64,000 bases of DNA, from positions 5,249,162 through 5,313,161 of the forward strand of contig NZ_AP018314.1 in assembly GCF_002368075.1 (NCBI RefSeq), in the 5' to 3' direction. The notes under the pieces are model-generated. The model had not been told where the DNA came from and searched no databases. It saw nothing but the letters and a program-made list of their open reading frames with translations. This DNA comes from Sphaerospermopsis kisseleviana NIES-73 (GTDB lineage Bacteria > Cyanobacteriota > Cyanobacteriia > Cyanobacteriales > Nostocaceae). The position numbers and the translations under genes are program-made. This document shows, one piece after another, positions 25,600 to 35,243 of this stretch (the stretch's first letter is position 1; each line of letters starts with the position of its first letter).

Positions 25600-26142
25600 T
25601 CAATTGGTTAAGAATGCTAGACGACAACTATTCAGTAACATATTCAATTCTTCTGCAACTTTAAACGGATTTTTCCCTAATATTGGAGCAGCAATTACAG
25701 CTTCATGAGGATTTCTTGCTGTTTTCTTTACAGCAGAAATTGCATCTTGATTAGAAAATCCCCGCACACTCACTAACCAAGCCGCTAATATATGTCCAGT
25801 CCGGCCAATTCCACCAGCACAATGCACAACTACTTTTTCATTTTGTTGATTTGCTGTGATTAAAAAAGGCAGTATTTTTTGTGTGAGTGTTTGTAAATCA
25901 GATAAATGAAAATCTTCAATTGGTGTCCAACAAACTTGTTGATTACCAAATTCTTGCCGATATGTATCTAAAAGATGAGCATAATTAGCTAGTTGTTTAT
26001 CACTAAGTAAACAGCAAACTCGCTTGATATTTTGGGATTTCATAAACTCAATCCAATCATATACCTGATTATCAGTATATCCAGGTTGAGAAGCACCAAA
26101 TACTATTGTTTCTTGTTCCCAAGCAGGAGCAAATTTGTACAT
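25600..26142 (-). CDS. dual-specificity / tyrosine phosphatase-like protein
   Basis: 180 residues with the cysteine-phosphatase P-loop VVHCAGGIGRTG (C-x5-R) and a general-acid loop candidate near WTPIEDFHLSD. The N-terminal part (VYDWIEFMKSQNIKRVCCLL) fits the cyclin-dependent kinase inhibitor 3 or DSP-like fold. It would dephosphorylate a protein or small phosphate ester. It is on the minus strand, separated from the HEAT gene by 53 bp that contain one arm of a hairpin repeat. Confidence 0.82.
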   Translation of the reverse strand: MYKFAPAWEQETIVFGASQPGYTDNQVYDWIEFMKSQNIKRVCCLLSDKQLANYAHLLDTYRQEFGNQQVCWTPIEDFHLSDLQTLTQKILPFLITANQQNEKVVVHCAGGIGRTGHILAAWLVSVRGFSNQDAISAVKKTARNPHEAVIAAPILGKNPFKVAEELNMLLNSCRLAFLTN

Positions 26143-26156
26143 ATTTAGCGAAGTTG

Positions 26157-26226
26157 TAAGGGCGAAGCATTCGGTCTATTAATTATCGGTTCTTGTCAAA
26201 ATTTATTTTCCGAATCCTTCGCCCCT
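26157..26226. repeat. hairpin repeat, copy 2
   Basis: Arms TAAGGGCGAAGCATTCGG and CCGAATCCTTCGCCCCTA surround a centre like that of the copy at 19124-19194. The right arm overlaps the last ten codons of the HEAT gene, so the repeat now encodes that protein's C-terminus. Confidence 0.7.
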
Positions 26227-27170
26227 ATTATTGTTTTAATTGCTCTTTCTGCGTAAATACAAACATCTCGATCAGGATCATCTAGTGCTTGTTGTAGTGC
26301 ATTTAAAGCATCAGCATTTTCTAAATTACCAAGTGCTATGGCTGCTTCTTTTCTCACATCAGAATATTCGTCTATTAATGCTTTAATCAAATCAGGTAAT
26401 AAATTTTGATCTGGCGTTTTTTGTAATACTTGAAGCGTGAATTTTCGCACCTGCCAATGTTCATCTTTTAGCGCAATTTTTAAAGCGGGAATTGCTGCTG
26501 AATTAGCATGAATTGCTAGAGATTTAGCTGCATTGCGTCGTACTTGCCAATCAAAATCAGAAATTAGTGCTTTAGTTAATAAATCTACAATTTCTTGATC
26601 TGCTAAATGTCCTAAAGTTAATGCTGTTGCACGACGGACATTATCATCAGGATCATTGATTAATGATAAAGCTGGTGGACAGATTTGGACTTGGTTTAAA
26701 TAGCGCAAAGTTGTAATAGCAGCTTCTCGTAGTTCTGGATATTTGGAATCAAAGAAAGATAACACCGCAGGTAAAGATTGAACATCATGTATCTTCCGCA
26801 ATAAGATTAAAATATTAATTTGCAGGTTGATATTTTCTTGATTTAGTGCATCTAACAATAACAGTAAATCATCTGCATTTATTAATTCACCTAAAGCTGA
26901 TAATGCTTCGGTGCGAACGTCTTCATCTGGGGAAGCGAGGGTTTTTAATAAAGCTGGAACTGCTTGAGGATTGGCAATTTCCCAAAGTGCGGATACAGCT
27001 ATTTTTTGGACTGGGGTGCTTTCGTCTTCCAGTGCGATAATTAAAGCATCAAGTGCTGCATCTTCTCCGAGATGCTGTAGAGATTTTACCGCAACTAGGC
27101 GATCGCTCACATCAGGCGATCGCAACATTTCCAACCATTGATTTAATTCTGAATCTGTATTTGTAAACAT
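26196..27170 (-). CDS. HEAT-repeat protein (PBS lyase-like)
   Basis: 324 residues composed of about nine HEAT-like repeats of roughly 31 residues (e.g. SDRLVAVKSLQHLGEDAALD, TPVQKIAVSALWEIANPQAV, DVRTEALSALGELINADDLL). Such repeats form a curved scaffold for protein contacts, as in phycobilin lyase CpcE, but no lyase-specific feature is visible. ATG 27170 with GAGG upstream is the start; a longer frame to 27266 runs into the ferredoxin gene. It is the last gene of the operon beginning with SsuA at 32.9 kb, so it may scaffold or mature the flavoprotein-ferredoxin complex; that is inference. Confidence 0.82.
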   Translation of the reverse strand: MFTNTDSELNQWLEMLRSPDVSDRLVAVKSLQHLGEDAALDALIIALEDESTPVQKIAVSALWEIANPQAVPALLKTLASPDEDVRTEALSALGELINADDLLLLLDALNQENINLQINILILLRKIHDVQSLPAVLSFFDSKYPELREAAITTLRYLNQVQICPPALSLINDPDDNVRRATALTLGHLADQEIVDLLTKALISDFDWQVRRNAAKSLAIHANSAAIPALKIALKDEHWQVRKFTLQVLQKTPDQNLLPDLIKALIDEYSDVRKEAAIALGNLENADALNALQQALDDPDRDVCIYAERAIKTIIGAKDSENKF

Positions 27171-27180
27171 TTCTGCACCT

Positions 27181-27408
27181 CTACCGCAACAAGAAAGGAA
27201 TTTGGACTGTAATCGCATTTGTTGGACATTCTTTTTCACAGGGTAGACAGAACCAACATTCATCATATTTCATATAGGCTTTTCCCGTCTCTGGATTTTT
27301 TGCTAATACATCCAGAGGACAAACTTCAATACAAGCAACACATTTTTCTAAACATTTAGATTCATCCACAATTACAGGAACATCTACTCTTTGATTAATT
27401 AAAGCCAT
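27181..27408 (-). CDS. bis-[4Fe-4S] ferredoxin, AprB-like
   Basis: 75 residues with two 4Fe-4S motifs, KCLEKCVACIEVCP and ECWFCLPCEKECP. The spacing and the aromatic-rich second motif (CWFC) resemble the small iron-sulfur partner of AprA-type flavoproteins. It probably passes electrons to or from the flavoprotein encoded at 30.0-31.7 kb in the same operon. The HEAT gene follows after 10 bp. A similar but longer ferredoxin is paired with the second flavoprotein at 44.5 kb. Confidence 0.85.
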   Translation of the reverse strand: MALINQRVDVPVIVDESKCLEKCVACIEVCPLDVLAKNPETGKAYMKYDECWFCLPCEKECPTNAITVQIPFLLR

Positions 27409-27447
27409 AATTTTTTAACTCCCTAATTTGATTGAAAATTAAACAAA

Positions 27448-28509
27448 TTAAACACAAAATTTTAATCCTTTCCTAAAAGAAACTACTATTTCATTCAATT
27501 CCTCCATATCAATTAAAAAAGCATCATGTCCATGAGGTGATTTGATTAATCCTAATTGAGCATTAGGAATTAAATCTACTAATTCTTGTTGTTCTACTGG
27601 GGGATAAAGAACATCAGAATCAATCTCTATAACTAAAGTTGGTTGTTTGATACTTTGCAAAACAGATTGATAATTTTTCCTATGCCAACTAACATCATGA
27701 CTATCCATTGCATGAGTTAATGTAATATAAGTATTAGCATCAAAACGTTCTATGAGTTTTTGACCTTGATATTGTAAATAACTAGATATGGCAAATTGAT
27801 TAAATTCATCCTTCTCCCTTCCAAAACGATTTGTAAAACTCTCCCAATAACGATAAGTAATCATTGCCATCATCCGCGCTACGGCTAACCCTTGGTTCGG
27901 AGGTGCATCACTTGTATAGTTTCCCCCTTGCCAATTTGGATCTGTATAAATTGCCTGTCTTTGTGCTTCACTTAAACCAATAGACCATGCTGAATGTCTT
28001 CCAGGTGCGGCTATTGGTGCGATCGCTCTCACCTTTTCTGGATATAATAATGCCCATTCTAAAACTTGCATCCCACCCAGTGAACCACCTATTACCAATC
28101 GCAGAAATTTAACATCCAGATATTCTAATAGTGCGGCTTGCAAATTCACCATATCCCTAATTGTAATTCTAGGAAAAGATGCACCATAAATTCTTGCTGT
28201 ATTTGGGTTAATAGAAGTTGCTCCAGTTGTACCGTAACAACTTCCTAAAATGTTGCTGCATACAAGAAAATCCTGATCAGGATCAAAGGATTTCCCAGCA
28301 CCAAATAAAGGTTTCCACCAGTCGTCAGCGTCAGCAGAGCCAGTTAAAGCATGACAAATTAAGACTCCATTATCACCGTTGGCGTTTAATTTTCCCCAGG
28401 TACGATAAGCAACCTGAACACCAATTAATACTTCACCAGATTCTAATGAAAATGGTTTTGAAAGTTGATAAAACTGAGTTTTTGGTGAAATGAAGTCTAG
28501 GTATTTCAT
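27448..28509 (-). CDS. metX: homoserine O-acetyltransferase
   Basis: A 353-residue alpha/beta-hydrolase enzyme that acetylates (or succinylates) homoserine, the first committed step to methionine. The nucleophile is S143 in GGSLGGMQ. The catalytic Asp lies in IEIDSDVLYPP and the His in SPHGHDAFLID. VAYRTWGKLN and HALTGSADADDWW are family signatures. Start taken at ATG 28509, where MetX homology begins; upstream codons lie in a tandem repeat. It follows MetY by 120 bp in the same operon, so together they form the direct sulfhydrylation branch. Confidence 0.92.
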   Translation of the reverse strand: MKYLDFISPKTQFYQLSKPFSLESGEVLIGVQVAYRTWGKLNANGDNGVLICHALTGSADADDWWKPLFGAGKSFDPDQDFLVCSNILGSCYGTTGATSINPNTARIYGASFPRITIRDMVNLQAALLEYLDVKFLRLVIGGSLGGMQVLEWALLYPEKVRAIAPIAAPGRHSAWSIGLSEAQRQAIYTDPNWQGGNYTSDAPPNQGLAVARMMAMITYRYWESFTNRFGREKDEFNQFAISSYLQYQGQKLIERFDANTYITLTHAMDSHDVSWHRKNYQSVLQSIKQPTLVIEIDSDVLYPPVEQQELVDLIPNAQLGLIKSPHGHDAFLIDMEELNEIVVSFRKGLKFCV

Positions 28510-28514
28510 ATAGT

Positions 28515-28616
28515 AGGGAATAGGGAATAGGGAATAGAACACAGGTGTTTAGTAATTGAGGAGTATTAGGTGTAGATAGATTATTCTGTAACTCCTGTAA
28601 CTCCTGCAACTCCTGT
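28515..28616. repeat. two short tandem repeat arrays
   Basis: GGGAATA is repeated three times near 28515-28536, and a 9-bp unit (TGTAACTCC/TGCAACTCC) is repeated at about 28587-28616. Both lie in the MetX-MetY gap. Confidence 0.7.
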
Positions 28617-28629
28617 ATTCTTCTTTCTG

Positions 28630-29952
<1,323 letters not shown>

Positions 29953-30022
29953 TTATTCAAGTAGACTGACTATCAAAAAATAAGGAGGTTTTTAATTAGT
30001 TTTTGATTTACTAATTATCTAG

Positions 30023-31738
30023 TTATCTAACTGCAACATTATAAACTTCTTGCTGTAAATCCACCTCTACAACATAAGGCTCAACGGGACGTTTAAACAA
30101 AATCATTTCTTCTGATTCGTCTTTTTTCAAATTCACATGACAAAACCACTCTTCATTATTCTTATCTGGAAAATCCAAGCGATAATGATATAAACCCCAA
30201 CGACTTTCCCGACGATATAAAGATGATCGTGCTGCCATTTCTGCACAATCACGAATAAAATGTACTTCCATACATCGCATCAATTCATGGGGATCACGCG
30301 CTCCCATTTGGTCTAATACTTCATGATAGCGAAGAAAATTATTTAGTCCAATTTCCATTTTATTCCCGGATTTTGGTGGTTGTAAATAATCATTCACCAG
30401 TCGGCGTAATTTATATTCAACTTGAGTATGGGGAATAGCATTAGGTTGATTTAATGGTGCGTAAATTCTCGCTTTTTCAGCTTCTAAAAAATCAACATCT
30501 GGTTCTAAATATTCTAAATTTTGAATATAATTTATCGCATTTTCTCCTGCTAACCGACCAAATACAAATGCACCAATCATATAATTATGAGGAACACTGG
30601 CCATATCTCCGGCTGCATATAATCCTGGTACTGTAGTTTCTGCTTTTTCATTCACCCACACACCAGACGCACTATGTCCACTACATAATCCTATTTCTGA
30701 GATATTCATCTCAACCCCATGAGTCCGGTAGTTTTCGCCTCTACCTTCATGAAAACGTTCTCTACTCGGTCGTTCATTTGCCCATAAAACAGACTCAATT
30801 TCCGAAATTGTATCCTCATCCAAATGAGTCATTTTCATTTGAATTGGTCCTTTACCAGAGTTTAATTCTTTCCAAATCTCTAGCATCATTTGCCCACTCC
30901 AATAATCACAATTAATGAAGCGGTTTCCTTCAGCGTTGGCGGTATATGCTCCATAGGGACCAGCAACATACGCACAGGCTGGACCATTATAATCTTTAAT
31001 TAATGGGTTGATTTGGAAACATTCAATATTGCTTAATTCTGCTCCTGCATGATAAGCCATTGAATAACCATCTCCGGCATTTGTGGGGTTTTCATAAGTT
31101 CCATAAAGATAACCAGATGCAGGTAGTCCTAATCTGCCACAAGCACCTGTACAAAGTATCACGGCTTTAGCTTGAATAACTACAAAATCACCACCACGCA
31201 CATCAAATCCAACTGCACCAATCGCTCTACTATTTTTTACTAGTATTCTAGTTGCCATAACGCGATTTGTAACTTTCACTTTATGGCGTTTAACTTGACG
31301 AGTAAGAATGGTTTTTAAATCTTTGCCTTCTGGCATGGGTAAGACATATTTTCCTACTCGATGCACTTGTTTAACGTCGTAATTTCCTTGAGGATCTTTT
31401 TGGAATTTAACACCCCAATTTTCTAATTCTTGAATGGTTTCAAAACCTAATTTACCTGTTTGATAAACGGCTTTTTGGTGTAGAATACCATCGTTAGCAA
31501 TGGTGACTTCACGGGTGTATTGTTCTGGGGTAGAATTGCCAGGAATAACGGCTGTATTTACTCCATCCATACCCATAGCGATCGCCCCACTGCGGCGAAT
31601 ATTCGCTTTCTCTAAAATCAATACCTCCGCATTAGGATTTGCCTGTTTGGCTTTAATCCCTGCCATTGTCCCTGCTGTACCGCCACCAATTACTAAAACA
31701 TCGGTTTTTAGCCACTGTGTATTAATGTTTGTTACCAT
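30023..31738 (-). CDS. AprA-like FAD flavoprotein (SDH/fumarate reductase type)
   Basis: A 571-residue flavoprotein. The FAD-binding Rossmann motif is VLVIGGGTAGTMAGIKAK. Further family features are GMDGVNTAVIPGN, the CTGACGRLGLPAS second nucleotide motif, and TTVPGLYAAGDMASVPHNYM at the C-terminal FAD site. It belongs to the succinate dehydrogenase/fumarate reductase/APS reductase alpha superfamily and looks closest to AprA-type subunits. Start at ATG 31738; a longer frame to 31843 lacks similarity. With the ferredoxin at 27.2 kb it could form an AprAB-like pair. No APS-metabolising partners are present, so the substrate is open. Confidence 0.85.
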   Translation of the reverse strand: MVTNINTQWLKTDVLVIGGGTAGTMAGIKAKQANPNAEVLILEKANIRRSGAIAMGMDGVNTAVIPGNSTPEQYTREVTIANDGILHQKAVYQTGKLGFETIQELENWGVKFQKDPQGNYDVKQVHRVGKYVLPMPEGKDLKTILTRQVKRHKVKVTNRVMATRILVKNSRAIGAVGFDVRGGDFVVIQAKAVILCTGACGRLGLPASGYLYGTYENPTNAGDGYSMAYHAGAELSNIECFQINPLIKDYNGPACAYVAGPYGAYTANAEGNRFINCDYWSGQMMLEIWKELNSGKGPIQMKMTHLDEDTISEIESVLWANERPSRERFHEGRGENYRTHGVEMNISEIGLCSGHSASGVWVNEKAETTVPGLYAAGDMASVPHNYMIGAFVFGRLAGENAINYIQNLEYLEPDVDFLEAEKARIYAPLNQPNAIPHTQVEYKLRRLVNDYLQPPKSGNKMEIGLNNFLRYHEVLDQMGARDPHELMRCMEVHFIRDCAEMAARSSLYRRESRWGLYHYRLDFPDKNNEEWFCHVNLKKDESEEMILFKRPVEPYVVEVDLQQEVYNVAVR

Positions 31739-31858
31739 ATACAACTCTTGCAATAATTTAAAATTTTTTCTCACCCAGAGAAAGTCAAGGAAGATTTTTA
31801 GAAATAATTGATGATTAGCAATTTTCTTATCACCAATCACCAATTACCAATTACTAAC

Positions 31859-32932
31859 CTATTTATTGCCTTGCCAAACTACTTCTTTAACCTTGATCTC
31901 TTTAGGAATCAATTGAATTTTGTAGAAAGCATCTGCAATTTCTTGCTGTTTGGTAATTACTTCCTCTGTCAGAGGTAATACACCATAATCACGCCGCTTT
32001 TCTGCTGTTTCTAGAACGGCCGCATCTATACCCAAAACAGGTGAGAGTAATTTAGCAACTTCAGTAGGATTATTTTTTGCCCAATCGCTGACTTTATTCA
32101 CTCCATCTAAAACAGTTTTTAACACTTCTGGATTTTTCTCTACAAAAGATTGAGCAGCTAAATAATAACCTAAATTGGGTGCTAGTCCAGTTGCATCAGT
32201 GAGAGTGCGTGCGCCAGTAGCTTTTTCTGCCGCAGCTAAAAATGGATCCCAAATTGCCCAAGCATCAACATTTTTTCCTTCAAAAGCAGCACGTCCATCA
32301 GAAGGATTCAGGAAAATTGGCTTGATGTCGGTGTATTTTAATCCGGCTTTTTCTAGGGCTTTGATTACTAAATAATTGGTATTTGATCCTTTTACAAAAG
32401 CAACTTTTTTACCTTTAAGATCAGCTACGTTTTTAATAGGTGAATCCTTATGAACAATAATCGCTTCTGCTTTGGGAGTCCAAGGATCATAGGCAACATA
32501 AACAAAAGGTGTACCTGCCGCTTGGGCAAAAATTGGTGGCGCTTCTCCCGTATAACCAAAATCAATACTACCAGCATTTAAAGCTTCTAACATTGGAGGA
32601 CCTGCGGGAAATTCAGTCCATGTCACAGAATTACCAGAGCCTTTTAACGCTTCTTCTAATTCCCGTTTTGCCTTTAATGCGTAAAGAACGGTTGCAGCTT
32701 TTTGGTAGCCAATGCGAACTACGACACTGCTATTTGTTGCTTGAGAAGTTGGACTTGAATTAGGTGTCTGAGTTGTTCCCGTGTTTTCGCTGGCGTTGGG
32801 AGAACAAGCAGAAATAGCTAAAGTTAGGCTTAGTCCAACTGCAAACAATAAGGAAAAATTGCGAATATTAGATTTTTTCAGAAAAGTGATTCCAACTTCA
32901 AATAATCGGAATAGAGAGAATTTACTCAACAT
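31859..32932 (-). CDS. SsuA-type sulfonate-binding lipoprotein
   Basis: A 357-residue ABC substrate-binding protein. A signal segment ends in the lipobox LAISAC, so the mature protein is anchored on the periplasmic face of the membrane. SsuA signatures are RIGYQKAATVLYALKAK, EFPAGPPMLEALNAG, SIDFGYTGEAPPIFAQAAG and LKGKKVAFVKGSN. It binds aliphatic sulfonates or similar anions. No permease or ATPase is adjacent; it may use the SsuB/SsuC at 56-61 kb. First gene of the leftward operon leading to the flavoprotein, MetY and MetX. Start ATG 32932 preferred to TTG 32953. A dyad motif lies 60 bp upstream. Confidence 0.88.
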   Translation of the reverse strand: MLSKFSLFRLFEVGITFLKKSNIRNFSLLFAVGLSLTLAISACSPNASENTGTTQTPNSSPTSQATNSSVVVRIGYQKAATVLYALKAKRELEEALKGSGNSVTWTEFPAGPPMLEALNAGSIDFGYTGEAPPIFAQAAGTPFVYVAYDPWTPKAEAIIVHKDSPIKNVADLKGKKVAFVKGSNTNYLVIKALEKAGLKYTDIKPIFLNPSDGRAAFEGKNVDAWAIWDPFLAAAEKATGARTLTDATGLAPNLGYYLAAQSFVEKNPEVLKTVLDGVNKVSDWAKNNPTEVAKLLSPVLGIDAAVLETAEKRRDYGVLPLTEEVITKQQEIADAFYKIQLIPKEIKVKEVVWQGNK

Positions 32933-32991
32933 AACTCTAGTGCTAAAGGTCAATATATTATTCAGATTTTAGGTCAATTTATGATAAAATA

Positions 32992-33016
32992 CAGTATACC
33001 AATCAAGTTACCGTAT
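32992..33016 (+). promoter_or_regulatory. 25-bp dyad motif, site 3
   Basis: CAGTAT - ACCAATCAAG - TTACCG TAT. It lies in the divergent promoter between the SsuA operon and the Mrp-like gene, so it could control both. Confidence 0.7.
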
Positions 33017-33128
33017 TTTTTAAAATATCACATAAAGGTAATTGAAATGCAAGCTTTTCTTTAAAAAAAGTAATTATCCTGTTACCTAGTTATTAGTTTT
33101 GTAATTTTCTATACCAGATAACCGTAAA

Positions 33129-34199
33129 ATGTTGAAAAAATCAGATTTGAACAATGGCCTTTTGCAAGAAGAACTACAAAGAGATTCTTCCCATCTCCCA
33201 CAAGAAGAAGTTATCCAACTCCTCAAACAAGTAATTGAACCCAGTCTGAAAAACGATATCGTTAGTTTGGGAATGGTGCGAAATCTACGGATAGTTGATC
33301 AATATATTTATTTGCGCTTGTATATAGGTTCTCGTCAACAGCATTTAGAAGCAGAGATTAAAGCGGTATTATCATCATTATCTTGGTGTAAAAAAATCTA
33401 TATTCAAATTTGTACAATTCCAGGAGTGAAAACGACATTAGCCATATCTAGCGGTAAAGGAGGTGTAGGTAAATCCACAACCGCAGTTAATTTAGCAGCA
33501 GCTTTGAGGTTAAAAGGAGCAAAAGTTGGGTTATTAGATGCTGATGTTTATGGTCCTAATGTTCCTCAGATGTTAGGGTTAGGACAATCGGAAGTTACAG
33601 TTATTGATACTGTTAATGGTCAGAAATTTTTACCGTTACAAGCTCATGGTATCAAAGTCATGTCTGTAGGATTGTTGGCAGAACCAGATCATCCTCTAGC
33701 ATGGCGTGGACCAGTATTACATAAAATCATTACTCAATTTATACATGATGTTGAATGGGGAGAATTGGACTATTTGTTAATAGATTTACCTCCCGGTACT
33801 GGTGATGCTCAAATCACGATTGTGCAAGAAAGCCCGATTTGTGGAGTCATATTAGTAACAACACCTCAAGAAGTGGCGATTTCTGATGTGCGTCGCAGTA
33901 TCTATATGTTTCGTCAAGTGGGTGTTCCTGTTCTCGGTATTATCGAAAATATGAGCTATTTTATGGGCGTAAATGGCGAAGAAACTCCGATTTTTGGTAG
34001 TGGTGGCGGTGAAAAACTGTCTAATGAACTCCAAGCACCGCTTTTAGGTAAAATTCCCCTCGATCCGCGTATTTGTAATGGTGGTGATACTGGACAACCT
34101 CTTACTCTTGCTGACTCTAGCACAATTACAAGTCAAATATTTATACACATTGCTACGGCATTAGAAGCTACTTTTTTTGCTTTTTCTAATGATCTGTGA
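33129..34199 (+). CDS. Mrp/NBP35-type Fe-S cluster carrier ATPase
   Basis: A 356-residue P-loop protein. An N-terminal MIP18/DUF59-like domain (EEVIQLLKQVIEPSLKNDIV, residues 25-85) precedes the deviant Walker A SGKGGVGKST (108-117), the DADVYGPNVPQMLG switch region, LLIDLPPGTGDAQ and IENMSYF. Mrp/ApbC proteins carry and transfer [4Fe-4S] clusters. Cyanobacteria normally have a separate housekeeping Mrp, so a copy here, divergent from the flavoprotein-ferredoxin operon and sharing the dyad motif, may mature its iron-sulfur proteins (inference). A half-site ACCGTAA lies right at the start codon. Confidence 0.88.
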   Translation: MLKKSDLNNGLLQEELQRDSSHLPQEEVIQLLKQVIEPSLKNDIVSLGMVRNLRIVDQYIYLRLYIGSRQQHLEAEIKAVLSSLSWCKKIYIQICTIPGVKTTLAISSGKGGVGKSTTAVNLAAALRLKGAKVGLLDADVYGPNVPQMLGLGQSEVTVIDTVNGQKFLPLQAHGIKVMSVGLLAEPDHPLAWRGPVLHKIITQFIHDVEWGELDYLLIDLPPGTGDAQITIVQESPICGVILVTTPQEVAISDVRRSIYMFRQVGVPVLGIIENMSYFMGVNGEETPIFGSGGGEKLSNELQAPLLGKIPLDPRICNGGDTGQPLTLADSSTITSQIFIHIATALEATFFAFSNDL

Positions 34200-34219
34200 T
34201 ATCGTTAATTTTAAATCTA

Positions 34220-34244
34220 CAGTAATTTTATCAAGATACCGTAC
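34220..34244 (+). promoter_or_regulatory. 25-bp dyad motif, site 4
   Basis: CAGTAA - TTTTATCAAG - ATACCG TAC, 27 bp upstream of the SDR start codon. Confidence 0.65.
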
Positions 34245-34271
34245 TTTAAAATTAATCAATGGGTGTTTACT

Positions 34272-35021
34272 ATGGCAGGTAAATTAGATGGTAAGGTGGC
34301 TATTATTACGGGAGCATCTTCGGGAATTGGTAAAGCTACGGCTATTTCATTAGCAGCAGAAGGAGCAAAAGTAGTAATTGCAGCTAGAAGGAGAGACCGT
34401 TTAGAAGCGATAATAAAGTATATTACTGAAAATGGTGGACAAGGATTATCTGTTGTTGCAGATATTACCGATGAAGCACAGGTTCAAAATTTGATCCAAA
34501 AAGCTAATGCAAAATTTGGTCGCGTAGATATTTTAGTAAACAATGCAGGTATATCATTTCCTGGCAGGATTGAAAATGCAGATCCCGCAAATTGGCGAAA
34601 AATGATTGATATTAATGTCTTGGGGTTAATGTATGCAACTCGTACAGTCTTACCTATATTCAAAACGCAAAAATCAGGACATATCGTTAATATTTCATCC
34701 GTAGCAGGCCGCATCGCTCGTGCAGGAATGGCTGGTTATAATGTCACTAAATGGGGTGTAAATGCCTTTTCGGAAGCATTAAGACAGGAAGTTTATCAAG
34801 ATAATATCCGTGTTACTATTATTGAGCCTGGTTTAGTTGAAACAGAAATTGATCAGCATATTACTGATGTGGTAGCTAAACAGGAAATTGAAGCCAGACG
34901 CAAAGCAATTACACCATTACAAAGTGAAGATATAGCAGCAGCAATAGTTTATGCTATTACCCAACCACAGCACGTAAATGTGAATGAAATCTTAATTCGC
35001 CCAACTTTGCAAGATCGATGA
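34272..35021 (+). CDS. short-chain dehydrogenase/reductase (classical SDR)
   Basis: 249 residues. The NAD(P) motif is GASSGIGKATA, the structural motif is NNAGIS, the catalytic Ser is in NISSVAGR, and the Tyr-Lys pair is in YNVTKWG. AARRRD after the second strand suggests NADP preference. Closest to the YdfG-like general oxidoreductases. ATG 34272 chosen over GTG 34263. It could reduce the aldehyde or ketone left after desulfonation, but the substrate is not evident. The dyad motif sits directly upstream. Confidence 0.88.
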   Translation: MAGKLDGKVAIITGASSGIGKATAISLAAEGAKVVIAARRRDRLEAIIKYITENGGQGLSVVADITDEAQVQNLIQKANAKFGRVDILVNNAGISFPGRIENADPANWRKMIDINVLGLMYATRTVLPIFKTQKSGHIVNISSVAGRIARAGMAGYNVTKWGVNAFSEALRQEVYQDNIRVTIIEPGLVETEIDQHITDVVAKQEIEARRKAITPLQSEDIAAAIVYAITQPQHVNVNEILIRPTLQDR

Positions 35022-35027
35022 TACTCA

Positions 35028-35190
35028 GAGGTTGTTTGAAAATTCTGTCATGGTGTATCACATATTTTTACCCCTCCCTAACCCCCCCTTATAAAGGGGA
35101 GGGAACTGTATTTTTATTGTTTCCCCCTTTTACAAGAAGGGGGGTAGCAATGTGATTAAAATTACGGTATACCACTTTTAAAACATCCTC
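35028..35190. mobile_element. 163-bp MITE, copy 2, TCA target duplication
   Basis: It starts GAGGTTGTTTGAAAA and ends TTTTAAAACATCCTC, with the direct repeat TCA at 35025-35027 and 35191-35193. Same length and ends as the copy at 15097-15259, but the interior differs and contains a CCCCTCCC / GGGGAGGG palindromic block. Confidence 0.75.
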
Positions 35191-35243
35191 TCAGATGATA
35201 CTGACAGCTATTCACAATTATACCGAAAAAATAGGTAATATTA

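Noticed and set aside
28510-28629. SAM or SAH riboswitch upstream of metX
   Set aside because: The gap consists of short tandem repeats and shows no conserved riboswitch core that I could recognise.
30023-31738. Genuine dissimilatory APS reductase alpha subunit
   Set aside because: No sat, apr membrane partner or dsr genes are present; the similarity shown is only at superfamily level, so the name was kept to AprA-like.
33095-33128. ACCGTAA next to the Mrp start codon as a full dyad site
   Set aside because: Only the right half-site is present; a full site already lies at 32992-33016.
35160-35185. ACGGTATACC inside MITE copy 2 as a dyad motif site
   Set aside because: Only the left arm matches; the TTACCG right arm is absent at the required spacing.
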